Assembly (NCBI RefSeq): GCF_003115775.1
Contig: NZ_QEES01000002.1
Location: 1,550,001 to 1,614,000 of the forward strand
Direction: 5' to 3'
From: Cellulomonas sp. WB94
GTDB lineage: Bacteria; Actinomycetota; Actinomycetes; Actinomycetales; Cellulomonadaceae
Length of the DNA stretch: 64,000 nucleotides
Below are positions 23,397 through 32,641 of the stretch, in pieces. Within the stretch, counting starts at the first letter, position 1. Each line of letters begins with the position of its first letter. The notes beneath the pieces were generated by a model, which had not been told where the DNA came from, ran no database searches, and was given only the letters and a program-made list of their open reading frames with translations. The translations under genes and the position numbers were made by a program.

Positions 23397-23660
23397 CGTC
23401 CGACAGCGTCCCGTCCGGCAGCACCCGTGGCCGAGCTCGGTGATGACGTCGGCTGGTAGGCCGGCTCGCTCGGCTGCCCTGATCAGCGCCTCGGCCGCCT
23501 CGGCCTCGTACAGGCAGTAGGACTTGCGCCGATCGGCGGACAGGAACGAGACGACCCAACGGACGTCCTCGTCGGCGTTGATCTCGTTGATCGCCCGCGC
23601 CGCCTCCGGGGAGGGCTGCATCAGCTCCGAGTACTTGCGCTCGATCATGAACACCGGCAC
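23181..23660 (-). CDS. DUF4242-like small protein with antisense C-terminal extension
   Basis: The first ~90 residues fit the DUF4242 family: MPVFMIERKYSELM, INADEDVRWVVSFLSADRRKSYCLYEAE, AAERAGLPADVITEL. The GTG at 23660 gives the family-like start and has GAGGGGG upstream; ATG 23648 is the alternative. The expected end is near ADVITEL, but there is no stop, and the frame continues for some 65 residues antisense to the LuxR helix-turn-helix codons. That extension looks like shadow sequence (Arg/Pro/Gly-rich). Either the tail is real but unstructured, or a small indel removed the native stop. Family function is not established. Confidence 0.55.
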   Translation of the reverse strand: MPVFMIERKYSELMQPSPEAARAINEINADEDVRWVVSFLSADRRKSYCLYEAEAAEALIRAAERAGLPADVITELGHGCCRTGRCRTSSAELRGPEHRRLRAVGRVRLHQDVAHVVGGRVLADHERPGDPAVAQPEPEEPQHLVLPGRETPRCPPSVG

Positions 23661-24034
23661 TCTCGGCACCCCCTCGGCGTCCTGCGACCGGCGGAGGCAG
23701 GTCCGGGCAGCGTATGTCGGTCTCGTGGCAGCTGGAAAGAGCCGTGGACCGGGCGGAGACCGATCCACGACGCCGTGGGGGGCCGCGTTCGGGAATCACC
23801 GTGGCGTGTGGGCGGCCCGAACTGGCCCCGTCTGGGGACAGGCGGTGCGTATCCGCAGGTCGGACGGATGCCCAGGAGGGCGTGCTGGTCCGGAGCGTCG
23901 TGGCCCGGCGAGACCCGCGGCGTATCTCACTCCGACGCACGAGGCCCCGATCGACCCGCGTCGTCCGAGTTGTTCGGCGCTGCTCCGCTGTCGTCGCGCG
24001 CCTCGCCAGAAGTTGGACCCGCGCGTTGGTTCGG
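23661..24034. other. 374-bp gene-free stretch
   Basis: Between the DUF4242 gene (leftward) and the end of hemL (leftward). Open frames here are Arg-rich and lack ribosome binding sites. I see no repeat, RNA motif or terminator with a clear stem. It presumably holds the promoter of the DUF4242 gene at its left side. Confidence 0.4.
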
Positions 24035-25366
24035 TCAGGCGGGTGCAGTCGCCGCCGCGGCGGCCCGTGCGGCGGCCGGCAGCGCGGCGACGATCCGCTC
24101 GACCGCGGCGTCGTCGTGCGCGGCCGAGACGAACCACGCCTCGAAGCCCGACGGCGGCGCGTACACGCCCGCGTCGAGCAGCGCGTGGAAGAACGGCGCG
24201 TACCGCCACGACTCGCTGGCCAGCATGTCGGTGTAGTCGTGGGCACCGCGCTCGGCGGCGGCTGCTCCGAAGACGACGCTGAAGAGGCTGCCGGCCGACT
24301 GGACCACGTGCGCGACGCCCGCCGCGTCGAGTGCCGACGTGAGTGCGCCCCGCAGCGTCGCGGCGACGGCGTCGACGCGCGCGTAGACCCCGGCGTCGGC
24401 GGCGCGCAGGGTCGCGAGCCCGGCGGCGGTCGCGACGGGATTCCCGGACAAGGTGCCGGCCTGGTAGACAGGCCCAAGCGGCGCGAGAGCGCCCAGGACG
24501 TCCGCCCGGCCACCCACCGCCGCGACGGGCAGGCCGCCGCCGATGACCTTGCCGAACGTGAGCAGGTCGGGGGCCCAGCCCTCGACGGCACCCTCGAGGC
24601 CCCACCACCCGCCGGGCCCGACGCGGAACCCCGTCAGCACCTCGTCCTGGATGAGCAGGGCGCCGTGCGCGTGGGCGATGCGGGCCAGCGCCGCGTTGAA
24701 CCCGGGCCGCGGCGGGACGACACCCATGTTCGCCGCGGCGGCCTCGGTGATGACGGCGGCGATCGTGCTGCCGTGCTCGGCGAACGCGGCCTCGACCGCG
24801 GCGAGGTCGTTGTAGGGCAGCACGATCGTCTCGGCGGCGACCGCGGCGGTGACCCCGGCCGACCCGGGAAGCGCGAGCGTCGCGACGCCCGAGCCGGCGG
24901 CGGCCAGGAGCGAGTCGACGTGTCCGTGGTAGCAGCCGGCGAACTTGATGATGCGGTCGCGGCCCGTCACCCCGCGGGCGAGCCGCACGGCGGTCATGGT
25001 GGCCTCGGTGCCGGTCGAGACGAGCCGGAGCCGCTCGGCCGCCGGGACGCGGGACCGGATCTCCTCCGCGAGCTCGACCTCGGTGAGCGTGGGCGCGCCG
25101 AACGACAGCCCGCGTGCGGCGGCCTGCTGGACCGCCTCGACGACGGCCGGGTGCGCGTGGCCCAGGAGCGCCGGGCCCCACGAGCCGACGAGGTCGACGT
25201 ACTCGCGCCCGTCGACGTCGGTCACGTAGGCGCCGCGTGCCGACGCCAGGAACCGCGGCGTGCCGCCGACCGACCCGTACGCGCGCACCGGCGAGTTGAC
25301 CCCGCCGGGGATGACCGCCTGCGTCCGCTCGAAGTACGCCGCCGACGTGGCGTCCAACCCGGTCAT
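24035..25366 (-). CDS. hemL: Glutamate-1-semialdehyde 2,1-aminomutase
   Basis: 443 residues, PLP-dependent. It converts glutamate-1-semialdehyde to 5-aminolevulinate, the second step of the C5 haem pathway. Visible signatures: [55 protein letters not shown], and the PLP lysine in [11 protein letters not shown]. Full length. The ATG at 25366 overlaps the hemB stop by 4 bp and follows GAGGAGATC. It is last in hemC-hemD-hemB-hemL; HemA, encoded divergently at 31.2 kb, supplies its substrate. Confidence 0.96.
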   Translation of the reverse strand: MTGLDATSAAYFERTQAVIPGGVNSPVRAYGSVGGTPRFLASARGAYVTDVDGREYVDLVGSWGPALLGHAHPAVVEAVQQAAARGLSFGAPTLTEVELAEEIRSRVPAAERLRLVSTGTEATMTAVRLARGVTGRDRIIKFAGCYHGHVDSLLAAAGSGVATLALPGSAGVTAAVAAETIVLPYNDLAAVEAAFAEHGSTIAAVITEAAAANMGVVPPRPGFNAALARIAHAHGALLIQDEVLTGFRVGPGGWWGLEGAVEGWAPDLLTFGKVIGGGLPVAAVGGRADVLGALAPLGPVYQAGTLSGNPVATAAGLATLRAADAGVYARVDAVAATLRGALTSALDAAGVAHVVQSAGSLFSVVFGAAAAERGAHDYTDMLASESWRYAPFFHALLDAGVYAPPSGFEAWFVSAAHDDAAVERIVAALPAAARAAAAATAPA

Positions 25367-26412
25367 GCGATCTCCTCGTCCAGCCATCCGGCCAGCTCGA
25401 CGGCCCAGTAGGTCAGCACGTGGTCCGCGCCGGCCCGTCGGATGCTCAGCACCGATTCCATCACCGCGCGGCGGCGGTCGATCCAGCCGTTCGCCGCGGC
25501 GGCCTCGATCATCGCGTACTCCCCGGACACCTGGTACGCCGCGACGGGCACGGTCGAGGTCGCGGCCACGTCCGCCAGCACGTCGAGGTAGGCCAGTGCG
25601 GGCTTCACCATGATGATGTCGGCGCCCTCGGCGATGTCGATCGCGACCTCGCGGATCGCCTCGCGGCGGTTCGCGGGGTCCATCTGGTAGGTGCGGCGGT
25701 CGCCCACGAGCGTCGACTCGACAGCTTCGCGGAACGGGCCGTAGAACGCCGACGCGTACTTCGCGGCGTAGGCCAGGACCGCCACGTCGAGGTACCCCGC
25801 CCCGTCCAGCGCGTCTCGGACGACGCCGACCTGGCCGTCCATCATGCCGCTGAGCCCGACGAGGTGGGCACCCGCCCGGGCCTGCGCGAGGGCCATGTCG
25901 GCGTACCGCACGAGGGTCGCGTCGTTGTCGACCGCACCGGACGGTGTGAGGACCCCGCAGTGGCCGTGGTCGGTGAACTCGTCGAGGCACAGGTCGGCCT
26001 GGATGACGAGCGCCTCCCCGACCTCGGTGACGGTGTCCGCGAGGGCCACGTTGAGGATGCCGTCCGGGTGAGTCGCCTGCGTGCCGGTCGCGTCCCGGTG
26101 CTCAGGGATGCCGAAGAGCATGACTCCGCCGAGCCCGGCCGTCGCGGCCTCGGTGACGGCCCGGCGCAGCGACTCGCGCGAGTGCTGGACGACGCCCGGC
26201 ATCGAGCTGATCGGCCGCGGCTCGGTCAGGCCCTCCCGGACGAACAGCGGGAGCACGAGCTGGGCCGGGTCGAGGTGGGTCTGCGCGACGAGGCGGCGCA
26301 TGGCCGGCGTCGTGCGCGTGCGCCGGGGGCGGATGCGGCCGGGCGAGGGCAGGTCGCTCGGCATGTCACGCGAGCGCTCGCGGCGGCGTGGTGTGCGCTG
26401 GGGTCCGGTCAC
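25363..26412 (-). CDS. hemB: Delta-aminolevulinic acid dehydratase (porphobilinogen synthase)
   Basis: 349 residues. It condenses two 5-aminolevulinates to porphobilinogen. Active-site Lys in [12 protein letters not shown]; substrate loop [14 protein letters not shown]; metal region [13 protein letters not shown]. The last motif keeps two of the three Zn cysteines and has Asp in place of the middle one, as in many actinobacterial HemB. GTG 26412, 5 nt after hemD with AGGTGA overlapping the hemD stop, gives an ~20-residue basic extension; ATG 26364 ([13 protein letters not shown]) would give the more usual length. Operon gene, coupled to hemL. Confidence 0.95.
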   Translation of the reverse strand: MTGPQRTPRRRERSRDMPSDLPSPGRIRPRRTRTTPAMRRLVAQTHLDPAQLVLPLFVREGLTEPRPISSMPGVVQHSRESLRRAVTEAATAGLGGVMLFGIPEHRDATGTQATHPDGILNVALADTVTEVGEALVIQADLCLDEFTDHGHCGVLTPSGAVDNDATLVRYADMALAQARAGAHLVGLSGMMDGQVGVVRDALDGAGYLDVAVLAYAAKYASAFYGPFREAVESTLVGDRRTYQMDPANRREAIREVAIDIAEGADIIMVKPALAYLDVLADVAATSTVPVAAYQVSGEYAMIEAAAANGWIDRRRAVMESVLSIRRAGADHVLTYWAVELAGWLDEEIA

Positions 26413-26416
26413 GGTG

Positions 26417-27286
26417 TCACCTCGACTGTCGTGGTGGGTGGGTAGCAGCGAGTGCGTCGACGAGCGCCGCGACGAGACCGGTGGGCGTCTGCTCGGTCGC
26501 GACGGTCCCGACGTCGAGGCCGATGCGCTCAGCAACGGCCGCGGTGCTCGGGCCGAGGCACACGACGAGCGTGCCGGGCGGCGGGGGACCGAGCAGCTCG
26601 ACGAGGTTGCGCGCCGAGCTGCCGGACGTGAGCACCACGGCGCCGATGCGGCCCTCGGACCAGTCGGCGCGGGTCACGTCGTCGGGCGCGGGGCCGGGGA
26701 CCGTGCGGTAGGCGACGATCTCGTCGACCGACCAGCCGCGCCCGCGCAGGCCGGCCGCGAGGGTGGGGGCGGCGAGGTCGCCGCGTGGGACGAGGACCCG
26801 TGACGCGGCCGAGCCCTCCTCAGCCGGCGCCGAGGCGGCGGGCAGCGGGGGCCACGCGGTGAGCAGGTGGATCGCCGACGACGCGCCACGGGGCACGAGG
26901 TCGACGCGCACGCCTGCGTCCCGGAGCGCGCGTTCGGTCGCGGGCCCGACGGCGGCGACGTGCAGGTCCTCGACGAGCTCGGCGAGGGTCGTGCCGATCT
27001 CGACCGCGCGGTCCGCCAGCACGGGGACCGCCGCGCCGCTCGTCACCGCGAGCCACCCGTAGTACCCGATGCCGAGCGCGAGCAGCACGTCGTCGAGCTC
27101 GGTCGGGTCCTCGGGCGGGACGGTCTGGATGAGCGGGACGGTCACCGGCTCGGCGCCGTTGGCGGTGAGCGCGATGACGAGCGGGTCGGGTCCGTCGGTC
27201 GCGCGGGGGACCAGGACGCGCAGCCCGTCGAGCGGACCGTGCCCGCCGGGGGGTTCGGTGGTGGCGCCGCGGACCGTGGCGGTCAT
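26417..27286 (-). CDS. hemD: Uroporphyrinogen-III synthase
   Basis: 289 residues. It cyclises hydroxymethylbilane to uroporphyrinogen III with D-ring inversion. The family has low conservation, but the two-lobed pattern is visible: [11 protein letters not shown] at the start, [79 protein letters not shown] and [21 protein letters not shown]. The ATG overlaps the hemC stop by 4 bp, which supports the call strongly. It is not fused to a methyltransferase, as happens in some actinomycetes. Confidence 0.93.
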   Translation of the reverse strand: MTATVRGATTEPPGGHGPLDGLRVLVPRATDGPDPLVIALTANGAEPVTVPLIQTVPPEDPTELDDVLLALGIGYYGWLAVTSGAAVPVLADRAVEIGTTLAELVEDLHVAAVGPATERALRDAGVRVDLVPRGASSAIHLLTAWPPLPAASAPAEEGSAASRVLVPRGDLAAPTLAAGLRGRGWSVDEIVAYRTVPGPAPDDVTRADWSEGRIGAVVLTSGSSARNLVELLGPPPPGTLVVCLGPSTAAVAERIGLDVGTVATEQTPTGLVAALVDALAATHPPRQSR

Positions 27287-28260
27287 CGCGGTCCCAGGTC
27301 GGCGAGCTCGGCGGCGCCGGAGGCGAGCAGCTCGTCGGCGAGCCGGTTGCCGAGGTCGACAGCGGTGCGGGCGCGGTGGCCGTCGGCGACCCCGGGCTCT
27401 GCCGGGGCCCCCGGCATCGCGGTCGACGCCGACCGGCGCAGCTGTCGGCGTCCGTCGGGGCCGGTCACGACCGAGTCGAGCGTCAGGACGTCGCCTGTGG
27501 GCGAGAGCCACGCGAGCGCGCCGACGGGTGCGGCGCACCCGGCCTCGAGGCGGGCCAGGAGCGCACGCTCGGCGACGACCGCGAGCCGGGTCGCCGGGTG
27601 GTCGAGCGCCGCGAGGGCACGATGCAGCGGGGACTCGGGGTCGAGATCGGCGCGGACCTCGACCGCGAGCGCGCCCTGCCCGGGCGCCGGCGTCATGACC
27701 GCCGGGTCGAGCGCCTGCGTGATGGCCTCGAGCCGGCCGAGCCGTGCCAGGCCCGCGCACGCGAGGACGACCGCGTCGAGGTCGTCGCGCGCGACCCGGC
27801 GCAGGCGCGTGTCGACGTTGCCGCGGATGTCCACGATGTCGAGGTCGGGGCGGACGGCAAGCAGCTGGGCGGCGCGGCGCGGGGAGCCGGTCCCGACGCG
27901 TGCGCCCTCGGGCAGCGACTCGAGCGTCCAGGAGTGCCGGGCGCACAGTGCGTCGCGCGGGTCCTCGCGGACCGGGACCGCGCCGATGACCAGACCCTCG
28001 GCGGGGCCGGTGGGCAGGTCCTTGAGCGAGTGGACGGCGACGTCGCACCGGCCGTCGAGCAGCGCGTCCCGCAGCGCGGTGACGAAGACCCCGGTGCCGC
28101 CGAGCGACGCGAGCGAGCCCGTGAGCCGGTCCCCGTCCGTGCGGACCTCGACGAGCTCGATGTCCCCGGCGCCCGAGCGGGTCAGCGCGTCGGCCACGTG
28201 ACCGGTCTGGGTGAGGGCCAGTGTGCTCGCACGTGTGCCGATACGGACGGTCGAGGGCAT
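27283..28260 (-). CDS. hemC: Porphobilinogen deaminase (hydroxymethylbilane synthase)
   Basis: 325 residues. It polymerises four porphobilinogens into hydroxymethylbilane. RIGTRASTLALTQ start, VHSLKDLPT, GTGSPRRAAQL, DIRGNVDTRL and the dipyrromethane-cofactor cysteine in LEAGCAAPVGALA are all present. ATG 28260 (MPSTVRIGTR) is preferred; the open frame extends 25 codons upstream through AT-richer promoter sequence. It is the first gene of hemC-hemD-hemB-hemL, with a putative operator-promoter at 28334-28360. Confidence 0.96.
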   Translation of the reverse strand: MPSTVRIGTRASTLALTQTGHVADALTRSGAGDIELVEVRTDGDRLTGSLASLGGTGVFVTALRDALLDGRCDVAVHSLKDLPTGPAEGLVIGAVPVREDPRDALCARHSWTLESLPEGARVGTGSPRRAAQLLAVRPDLDIVDIRGNVDTRLRRVARDDLDAVVLACAGLARLGRLEAITQALDPAVMTPAPGQGALAVEVRADLDPESPLHRALAALDHPATRLAVVAERALLARLEAGCAAPVGALAWLSPTGDVLTLDSVVTGPDGRRQLRRSASTAMPGAPAEPGVADGHRARTAVDLGNRLADELLASGAAELADLGPR

Positions 28261-28333
28261 GGCGCCAGTCTCGTGCACGATCGGGTCGATGTCGAAAGCG
28301 GCCGATGCGCCGGGGGCCGGGCCCGCTGCGCAC

Positions 28334-28360
28334 AATTTGCTGACGCATTGTCAGAATCAA
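28334..28360 (-). promoter_or_regulatory. Putative hemC promoter with palindromic operator in the spacer
   Basis: On the minus strand, TTGATT (28360-28355) and CAAATT (28339-28334) could be -35 and -10 elements. The 15-bp spacer is exactly the inverted repeat CTGAC-N5-GTCAG (28340-28354). The block is distinctly AT-richer than its surroundings. The spacing is short for a vegetative promoter, so the operator is better supported than the promoter. Confidence 0.45.
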
Positions 28361-28444
28361 CAGGAAATCCTGCGAAGGCCGGGAACCGAACAATCCCACC
28401 CCACAGCATTTCCACAGCAATGTCGAGAGGCGTGAGGCAGACCG

Positions 28445-30058
28445 TCAGAGCGCGGACGGTGCGCCGTCGCGGTCCTCCTGGAGGAGTGCGTCGGCGGCCC
28501 GACGAGCATCCGGGACGACCGAGGCCAGCCCGTTGCCGGCGACCCAGGCGCCGCACACGGCCAACCCACGCACGCCTGCGACCGCCGCCCGGACCCGGGC
28601 GACCGTGGCGCTGTGGGCGGCGCTCGGGCGGGGCAGCGCCTGCGACCACGCGACCCGCGCGGAGGCCACCAGCTGGTCGGCGGACAGGGTGACCCCGAGC
28701 AGGGTCGAGGCGTCCCGCAGCGCGAGGGCCGCGAGGGCGCCGTCGCCCAGAGCGCGCGGGTCGGCCGGCTCGGTGCCCTCCGGGGTGGCGTAGGTGCCGA
28801 CGGCCGGCGACCCGGCGACGCCGTAGGACAGGCGGACGACGTGACGGCCGGGCCCCGCGTCCCGGGCGAGCCACGCCCACTTGGCGGTCCCGTGCGTGAG
28901 CGCCTTCGCCCGCACGCGGTGCACCCCCGGCGCGACCAGGACACCCGTGCCGCGCGGCGCCGCGTCGAGCTCGGGGGCGTCGAGGACGAGCGTGACGAGG
29001 ACGACGTCGGCACCGGGGTCGGGGTGCAGGTCGCCGAGCCCGGGCACGACGGCGGGCAGCAGCCCGGCGGCCTCGGCCGTCGTGAGCACGAGCCGGTCGG
29101 CGCGGACCACCAGCTCGGGCGGAGCCTCGGCGCGTCCGATCGGCCGGGCGGTCGGCGCTGCCCCGGGAACGGCCCCGAGCGTGATCTCGAACGTCGGGGC
29201 GGTCGGCGCTGCCCCGGGAACGGCCCCGAGCGTGATCTCGAACGTCGGGGCGGTCGTCCCGCCCGGCTCGGCCTCGACCCGCTGAGCTGCCCCGATCCGC
29301 TGGACTGCCTCGACCCGCACGCCCGTCCTGACCGGCACACCCCGCTCGGCCAGGTCCGTGACGAGCGCGTCGACGAGCACGTGCATCCCGCCGTCGAGCC
29401 CCGCCACGGCGGCCCCGGCCGGTGCCAGCGCGCGCAGGTGCCCGACGGCGGAGCCGAGCGACCCGTGCGCGGCCAGAGCTGCCAGGAGTCCGGGGGAGAC
29501 GGCGTCGACCGCGAGGTCGTCGGGGTCCGCAGCGTGGACGCCCGCGACGACCGGCCGCACGAGCCGGTCCAGCACGCGCCGACCCATGCGTGCCCGCACG
29601 AGCGCCCCGAGCGTCGTGCCGCTCCCCGCCGACCCCGCACCCGTGCCGACCCGGGCGGGCAGCACCCGGTCGAGAACCGCACGCAGAGCCCCGACCAGCC
29701 CGATCGTCTGGCGCACGTCGCGCGACCACGGGTCTGCCGGGATGCCGAGCAGCCCGGTGCGTGGCAGCGGTCCGGCGCCCGACGCGAGCTGCACCCACGC
29801 CCCGCGGGGGTTCGGCGCGACGATCCGGGCCCCGAGACCGAGCTCGTCGGCCAGCGCCGCGACCGCCCCGCCCCGCGTCGCGAACGACTCGGCTCCGGAG
29901 TCGAGGGTCAGCCCGGCGACCTCGTGCCGCCCGACCGAGCCGCCCGGCGTCGCGCGCTGCTCGACCACGAGCACCCGCAGCCCGCCCGCGGCGAGGTCAC
30001 GCGCCGCGACGAGCCCGCCGACGCCGGCCCCGACGACGACAGCGTCCCAGGACTCCAC
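28445..30058 (-). CDS. hemY: FAD-dependent coproporphyrinogen/protoporphyrinogen oxidase (CgoX/HemY)
   Basis: 537 residues. The N-terminal dinucleotide motif AVVVGAGVGGLVAARDLA binds FAD; GSVGRHEVAGLTLDSGAESFATRGG and the C-terminal VCGAWVAGNGLASVV match HemY-type oxidases. In Gram-positive bacteria this enzyme usually oxidises coproporphyrinogen III to coproporphyrin III. Residues about 268-301 hold two exact copies of a 17-residue unit (TAPTFEITLGAVPGAAP) from a 51-bp tandem duplication in a surface linker; the reading frame is kept. GTG start, 16 bp after hemE, so probably co-transcribed with it. No chdC or hemH gene is in the window. Confidence 0.92.
   Translation of the reverse strand: MESWDAVVVGAGVGGLVAARDLAAGGLRVLVVEQRATPGGSVGRHEVAGLTLDSGAESFATRGGAVAALADELGLGARIVAPNPRGAWVQLASGAGPLPRTGLLGIPADPWSRDVRQTIGLVGALRAVLDRVLPARVGTGAGSAGSGTTLGALVRARMGRRVLDRLVRPVVAGVHAADPDDLAVDAVSPGLLAALAAHGSLGSAVGHLRALAPAGAAVAGLDGGMHVLVDALVTDLAERGVPVRTGVRVEAVQRIGAAQRVEAEPGGTTAPTFEITLGAVPGAAPTAPTFEITLGAVPGAAPTARPIGRAEAPPELVVRADRLVLTTAEAAGLLPAVVPGLGDLHPDPGADVVLVTLVLDAPELDAAPRGTGVLVAPGVHRVRAKALTHGTAKWAWLARDAGPGRHVVRLSYGVAGSPAVGTYATPEGTEPADPRALGDGALAALALRDASTLLGVTLSADQLVASARVAWSQALPRPSAAHSATVARVRAAVAGVRGLAVCGAWVAGNGLASVVPDARRAADALLQEDRDGAPSAL
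29146..29256 (-). repeat. 51-bp perfect tandem duplication inside hemY
   Basis: Two identical 51-bp units (29146-29196 and 29197-29247) plus 9 bases of a third. The unit is a multiple of three, so it adds 17 residues without frameshift. Perfect identity implies a recent or actively variable event. Confidence 0.9.
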
Positions 30059-30074
30059 CCCTGCGCCCCGCGCC

Positions 30075-31139
30075 CTACGCCTCGTGCACGAGCGCGGCGA
30101 CCCGCGTGAGCACGTCCGGGTCGGTCTCGGGCGGCACGCCGTGCCCGAGGTTCACGACGTGCCCGGGGGCGTGCGCGCCGCGCGCGATGACGTCGCGGAC
30201 GTGGGCCTCGAGCACCGGCCACGGAGCGGCCAGCAGCGCGGGGTCGATGTTGCCCTGCAGCGGCGTGCGCCCGCCGAGCCGACGGTTCGCCTCGTCGAGC
30301 GGGAGCCGGTAGTCGACGCCGACGACGTCCGCACCCACGTCCCGCATCGCGACGAGCAGCTCGCTCGTGCCGGTCCCGAAGTGCACGGTCCGGACGTCCA
30401 GGTCACTGACGTGCCGGAACGCGCGCGCCGACCACGGCGCCGCATGCGTCTCGTAGTCCGCGAGCGACAACGACCCGGCCCACGAGTCGAACAGCTGGGC
30501 CGCGCTCGCCCCGGCGAGCACCTGCGCACGCAGGAACTCACCCGTGACGTCGGCCGCCCACGCCATGAGCGCCGCCCACGTGTCGGGGTCCGCGTGCATG
30601 AGCGTCCGCGCAGCCAGGTGGTCGCGCGACGGTCGGCCCTCGACGAGGTAGGCCGCGAGCGTGAACGGGGCGCCGGCGAACCCGATGAGCGGCGTCGAGC
30701 CGAGGGCGGCGACCGTGAGGCCGACCGCCTCGGTGATCGGTGCGAGCGCCTCGGCAGTGAGCGGCCCGGCGTCGTGGAGACGCGCGACGTCGTCGGCGGT
30801 GCGCACCGCGGAGCCCAGCACGGGCCCGACGCCGGGCTCGATGACGACGTCGACCCCCGCGAGCCGCAGCGGCACGACGATGTCGGAGAAGAAGATGCCC
30901 GCGTCGACGTCGTGGCGGCGCACGGGCTGCAGCGTGAGCTCCGAGGCGAGCTCGGGGGTCAGGCACGCGTCGAGCATCGCGGTCCCGGCCCGCGCCGCGC
31001 GGTACTCGGGCAGCGACCGACCGGCCTGCCGCATGAACCACACCGGGCGACGCGCCGGGCGTCCGCCGGAATACGCCGTCACGAGCGCGGAATGAGTTGT
31101 GCGACCGTCGACGAGCGGATGCGTGGGGGGAAGGCTCAC
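30075..31139 (-). CDS. hemE: Uroporphyrinogen decarboxylase
   Basis: 354 residues. It removes four carboxyls from uroporphyrinogen III to give coproporphyrinogen III. Signatures [16 protein letters not shown], the conserved Asp in [26 protein letters not shown] and the C-terminal [13 protein letters not shown] are complete. GTG start at 31139. It is divergent from hemA with only 45 bp between starts, so the two promoters must overlap. Heads hemE-hemY. Confidence 0.96.
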   Translation of the reverse strand: MSLPPTHPLVDGRTTHSALVTAYSGGRPARRPVWFMRQAGRSLPEYRAARAGTAMLDACLTPELASELTLQPVRRHDVDAGIFFSDIVVPLRLAGVDVVIEPGVGPVLGSAVRTADDVARLHDAGPLTAEALAPITEAVGLTVAALGSTPLIGFAGAPFTLAAYLVEGRPSRDHLAARTLMHADPDTWAALMAWAADVTGEFLRAQVLAGASAAQLFDSWAGSLSLADYETHAAPWSARAFRHVSDLDVRTVHFGTGTSELLVAMRDVGADVVGVDYRLPLDEANRRLGGRTPLQGNIDPALLAAPWPVLEAHVRDVIARGAHAPGHVVNLGHGVPPETDPDVLTRVAALVHEA

Positions 31140-31184
31140 GCGTCGATTGTGCCGGACATTCCTCGGAGTGATTCAATCGGCCCC

Positions 31185-32522
31185 GTGGTGCTGCTGAGTC
31201 TGATCGCCAGCCACCACGACCTCGACCTCGCAGTGCTGGAGCGGCTCTCCGCCGACACGCACGCCGTCGGACACGAGATCGTGGCCGGCTGTGCGCCCGT
31301 GACCGGGGCCGTCGTCCTTGCGACGTGCAACCGGTTCGAGCTGTACCTGGAAGTCGACGGCCCCGAGCACGTGGCCGACGCGCGCGCCGGGGCGGTTGCG
31401 GTCGTCTCCGCCCGCTCGGGCTACGACGCCGACCGGGTCGAGACCGAGCTGCATCTCGGAACCGGGGTCGAGGTCGCCGAGCACCTGTTCTCCGTGGCGG
31501 CCGGGCTCGACTCGATGGTGGTCGGCGAGCGGGAGATCTCCGGTCAGGTCCGCCGCGCCCTGAGCGCCGCACGCCGCGACGGGACGACGACGTCGGACCT
31601 CGAGGCGCTGTTCCAGGCCGCGTCCCGGACCTCGCGCACGGTCGGCTCGAGCACGGGGCTCGGTGGCGCGGGGCGCTCGGTGGTCGCCGTGGCGCTCGAC
31701 CTCGTCCAGGAGGACCTGCCCGCCTGGCCCGACGTCCGCTGCGTGCTCATCGGGACCGGCTCCTATGCCGGGGCGAGCCTCGCGGCGCTGCGGTCGCGCG
31801 GCTGCTCCGACATCCGGGTGTTCTCGCCGAGCGGTCGGGCGCACGCGTTCGCCACCGCACGCGGGGCCCGGGCGATCACCGGTTCCGACCTGCACGCCGA
31901 GCTCACGGACGTCGATCTCGTGGTGGCGTGCTCGGGCGCCCCGGGTGCCGTTCTCGAGGTCGAGGCGCTGGCCGCCGCCCGCATCGGCGTCGATCGTCCC
32001 CTCGCTGTCGTCGACCTCGCGCTGCGGCACGACGTCGACCCGGGCGTCCGCGAGCTGCCCGGCGTGCGGCTCGTGAGCCTGACGACCGTGAGCGAGAACG
32101 CGCCCGACGAGCACTCCGCGCCGGTCGAGCTGGCCCACGAGATCGTCGCCCGCACCGCCGCCGACTTCCAGGCCGACCGGCGGATGCGCCTGCGCAACCC
32201 CGGGATCGTCGCGGAGCGCACGCGCGTGCTGACTGGTCTCGAGGCGGCGATCGCGGAGCTCGGGTCGACCGACGAGCGCGCGGTGCGTGCCCTGCGGCGT
32301 CGGACCCGTCGGGCGCTGCACGGTCCGACGGTGCGCGCGCGGGATGCCGCCCGCGCGGGCGACGAGGCCGGGTACGCCGCCGCGGTGGCCGAGCTCGCGG
32401 CGATCCCGGTGCCCGACGCGTCGGGCGTGGCGGCTGCGACGGACGCGGCGGCGGTGACGGACGGTGCGACGGGCGTCGCGGCCGGCTCGGTGACTGGCCT
32501 GGCGGGGGCCGCTGTCAGCTGA
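31185..32522 (+). CDS. hemA: Glutamyl-tRNA reductase
   Basis: 445 residues. It reduces Glu-tRNA(Glu) to glutamate-1-semialdehyde, the committed step of the C5 pathway. Catalytic Cys48 in ATCNRFELYLE, GLDSMVVGEREISGQVR, a Rossmann-type NADPH region (CVLIGTGSYAGASLAAL) and LSLTTVSE-like VSLTTVSEN are visible. The frame is open far upstream, but GTG 31185 (MVLLSLIASHHDLDL) is the family start. The C-terminus carries ~45 extra Ala/Val/Thr-rich residues beyond the dimerisation domain. Transcription ends at the strong hairpin 32564-32604. Confidence 0.95.
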   Translation: MVLLSLIASHHDLDLAVLERLSADTHAVGHEIVAGCAPVTGAVVLATCNRFELYLEVDGPEHVADARAGAVAVVSARSGYDADRVETELHLGTGVEVAEHLFSVAAGLDSMVVGEREISGQVRRALSAARRDGTTTSDLEALFQAASRTSRTVGSSTGLGGAGRSVVAVALDLVQEDLPAWPDVRCVLIGTGSYAGASLAALRSRGCSDIRVFSPSGRAHAFATARGARAITGSDLHAELTDVDLVVACSGAPGAVLEVEALAAARIGVDRPLAVVDLALRHDVDPGVRELPGVRLVSLTTVSENAPDEHSAPVELAHEIVARTAADFQADRRMRLRNPGIVAERTRVLTGLEAAIAELGSTDERAVRALRRRTRRALHGPTVRARDAARAGDEAGYAAAVAELAAIPVPDASGVAAATDAAAVTDGATGVAAGSVTGLAGAAVS

Positions 32523-32563
32523 CGGCCGGTCCACTGCGCAGACCGGGTCGACGCCAAAGAGGT

Positions 32564-32604
32564 GCGCGCCGGGCCTGAACGGGGGGGAGTCAGGCCCGGC
32601 GCGC
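32564..32604 (+). terminator. Terminator after hemA
   Basis: Perfect 15-bp stem (GCGCGCCGGGCCTGA and complement) with an 11-nt G-rich loop, 41 bp after the hemA stop and just before the convergent orphan gene. Confidence 0.8.
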
Positions 32605-32641
32605 GTCTGGGGGGCGGTCTACTCCGCCGGCAGGTGCCCTC

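Noticed and set aside
29358-31184. Very long plus-strand frame upstream of hemA
   Set aside because: It is the antisense of hemE and hemY; the sequence is Arg/Pro/Ala-rich shadow, and HemA homology begins at GTG 31185.
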